Source: Cunninghamella blakesleeana | Lineage: Eukaryota > Mucoromycota > Mucoromycetes > Mucorales > Cunninghamellaceae | Length of the DNA stretch: 64,000 bases | Assembly: GCA_017871115.1 (NCBI GenBank) | Contig: JAFCIZ010000007.1 | Coordinates: 2,914,001-2,978,000 of the forward strand | Direction: 5' to 3' | In this document: positions 62,253 to 64,000 of the stretch, in pieces | Layout of the letters: each line of letters opens with the position of its first letter | How positions within the stretch are numbered: position 1 is the first letter of the stretch | Notes under the pieces: model-generated | The model's database searches: none | What the model was told of the DNA's origin: nothing | The model's input: only the letters and a program-made list of their open reading frames with translations | Translations under genes and position numbers: made by a program

Positions 62253-62917
62253 GTTATGGTATGGCTGAACTTACCATACCTAAATAATCCTCGAAATAAT
62301 TTTTAAATACATATATATTCATTTATATATATGTATATATATATATATGTATCTGCATATATAAATATATGCAGGTATAAATATATTAACCTTATATTTT
62401 ATTTATATTTTATCTTAATTATATATCTTATATTATATATTTTATCTAACTTATATTTACTCCCTTATTTATATTGACCTTTATATATATTTAAGAGTCT
62501 GTGTTTAAATTCAGATTTTTTTTATATATAAAGGAGCGAGATTTTATTTTATTTTTGAAAAATCAGTTAATTTTAAATAAAAAGAACTTATACTATAACA
62601 AATAAGTCTATTAACTCATCTTTTTAGCTAAAGATTATATTTATTTTATATTAATATTGTTGATTACTATCCAATATTACTTTATATTATTTTATTATAA
62701 TAATCGTTGATCTTTATCCGATATTATATTTATTTTATTTTAATTTTATTACTTTGTCTATATAATTGTTGATCTTTATCCAATTATATAATTTATTTTA
62801 TTTTATTTTATTATTTTATTTTTATTTCAAACTATTAATTTAAACTAAGTTGTATCTACTTATAAAACAAGATACTGGTGCTCACTGACGACTAAACTAA
62901 ACTACAAAACTATCTAC
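62253..62917 (+). mobile_element. Tandem LTR-like element, first copy
   Basis: Begins TGTTATGGTATGGCTG. Matches 62918-63515 closely over its right 400 bp, including GATTACTATCCAATATTAC, ATCGTTGATCTTTATCCGAT and the TATA core. Different left end from copies A-C but the same core. Noncoding. Confidence 0.65.
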
Positions 62918-63515
62918 TGTTATGTTCTGGCTAAACCTCCCATATTTGGGCAAGGCTTAACTATAATCTTATTTTATATATATACATATAGGTATATATA
63001 TCCCATTTAAACTCAGTATAGATATATATATATACTCTCTTATATATATGCACTAGCATATATATATCAATGATCGGTATTTAAAATTCAAATCCTTTTT
63101 ATATAAATACTCGACAATTTTTATTTTATTTTTGAAAAATCAGTTAATACGCAGTTAATAACAAGTTAATTTTAAATAAAAGAACTTATATTATAACCAA
63201 TAAGTCTATTAACTCATCTTTTTAGCTAAAGATTATTTTTATTTTATATTAATATTGTTGATTACTATCCAATATTACTTTATATTATTTTATTATAATA
63301 ATCGTTGATCTTTATCCGATATTATACTTATTTTATTTTAATTTTATTACTTTGTCCATATAATTGTTGATCTTTATCCAATTATATAATTTATTTTATT
63401 TTACTTTATTATTTTATTTTTATTTTAAACTATCAATCTAAACTAAGTTGTATCTACTTATAAAACAAGATACTGGTGCTCACTGACAACTAAACTAAAC
63501 TACAAAGCTATCTAC
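62918..63515 (+). mobile_element. Tandem LTR-like element, second copy
   Basis: Begins TGTTATGTTCTGGCTAAACC directly at the end of the first copy and ends CTATCTAC, giving a head-to-tail pair with no spacer. Noncoding. Confidence 0.65.
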
Positions 63516-63636
63516 TTTCCAAAACTATAAAAGGAAATTCTACTTTTCAAACAACCAAAAATTTACACAACACTACTTTCCAAAACTATAAAAGGAAATT
63601 CTACTTTTTACAACAACCAAAAATTTACACAACAAT
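63512..63636. repeat. Tandem duplication of a ~61-bp unit
   Basis: CTACTTTCCAAAACTATAAA through ATTTACACAACA occurs twice, at 63512-63572 and 63573-63636. Each unit ends in ACACAACA, like the LTR-like copies, and the second leads directly to copy C. Confidence 0.9.
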
Positions 63637-63638
63637 AC

Positions 63639-64000
63639 TGTCGACAATGGTGATACCAATGGCGCTCCTTAAAACTAGTACTGCTTTTTGGAGTAGCTAC
63701 TCCTGGAGTAGCCGCTCATGGAGTGGCCACTCCATACGATAGTCACTTTCATCTCTTTTCCCTACTCTCAATATACTTTGAATAATTTTTTAAATTTTCT
63801 TTTTAATATAAATAGAACCAATTTTTTTCTCTTTCTTTCTCTTAAATTGTCAAATTTTTATAATAAATTATTATCTACTAAATAATTATTGAACTTGTCC
63901 ACTTTATAAAACAAACTTTATAATTTTAAATTTTTTTATTTTAACTTACTATAACATATTCAATTATTGAACTTATCTATTTTTTTATTTAACAAATTAT
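63639..64000 (+). mobile_element. LTR-like repeat copy C (cut by the window edge)
   Basis: Begins TGTCGACAATGG. Contains GGAGTAGCTACTCC (63690-63703), TGGAGTAGCCGCTCA (63704-63718) and TGGAGTGGCCACTCCA (63719-63734). It follows copy B base for base through CTTTCATCTCTTTTCCCTAC and TTGTCAAATTTTTATAATAA. Runs off the window. Confidence 0.7.

Overview
The window reads as nuclear DNA of an intron-rich, extremely AT-rich fungus, most likely an early-diverging lineage such as Mucoromycota. This is an inference from gene content (Whi3/Scw1-type RRM protein, LIM-RhoGAP, peroxidase-only PPO-like enzyme, Rex1, PP4R3-like protein), from short AT-rich introns with GTAAG-type donors, and from Asn-, Ser- and Thr-rich protein linkers. 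Nothing here names the species. Exon structures were joined by hand from splice sites and reading-frame continuity. Every multi-exon model below closes in frame.

Layout. 1-57 kb is a compact gene region with 18 genes: uS17/RPS11 (3' part, +), a 3,175-residue CH/spectrin-like/GAS2 cytoskeletal protein (+), a mitochondrial PPR-like protein (-), a small conserved-looking protein (-), a RasGEF (-), a PA-TM-RING E3 (+), a haem peroxidase of the PPO/linoleate-dioxygenase type without the P450 half (-), a RING E3 with an SPX-like N-terminus (-), Rex1-like exonuclease (-), a PP4R3/SMEK-like protein lacking its N-terminal EVH1 domain (-), a Whi3/Scw1 RNA-binding protein (-), an ankyrin protein (+), a LIM-RhoGAP (-), HMG-CoA synthase (-), a GUCD1-like protein (-), OPA3 (-), a small secreted protein (+) and amidophosphoribosyltransferase (+). 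These are mostly housekeeping or signalling genes with no operon-like logic. Several are convergent or divergent pairs separated by AT-rich spacers.

57-64 kb is different. It holds a papain-fold gene with serine in place of the catalytic cysteine and an in-frame stop, a single-exon orphan protein with a PD-(D/E)XK-like signature, and many dispersed LTR-like repeats. The repeats begin TGTCGACAAT, carry GC-rich palindromes and share a TATA-containing core. The orphan nuclease-like gene lies between two 259-bp direct repeats, which themselves lie between two LTR-like copies in the same orientation. No reverse transcriptase, integrase or transposase was found in the window.

The points most worth following are the LTR/direct-repeat unit around the PD-(D/E)XK-like gene, the silicatein-like Ser-His-Asn papain homologue with its nonsense codon, and a stretch resembling bacterial/mitochondrial small-subunit rRNA inside the RPS11 intron.
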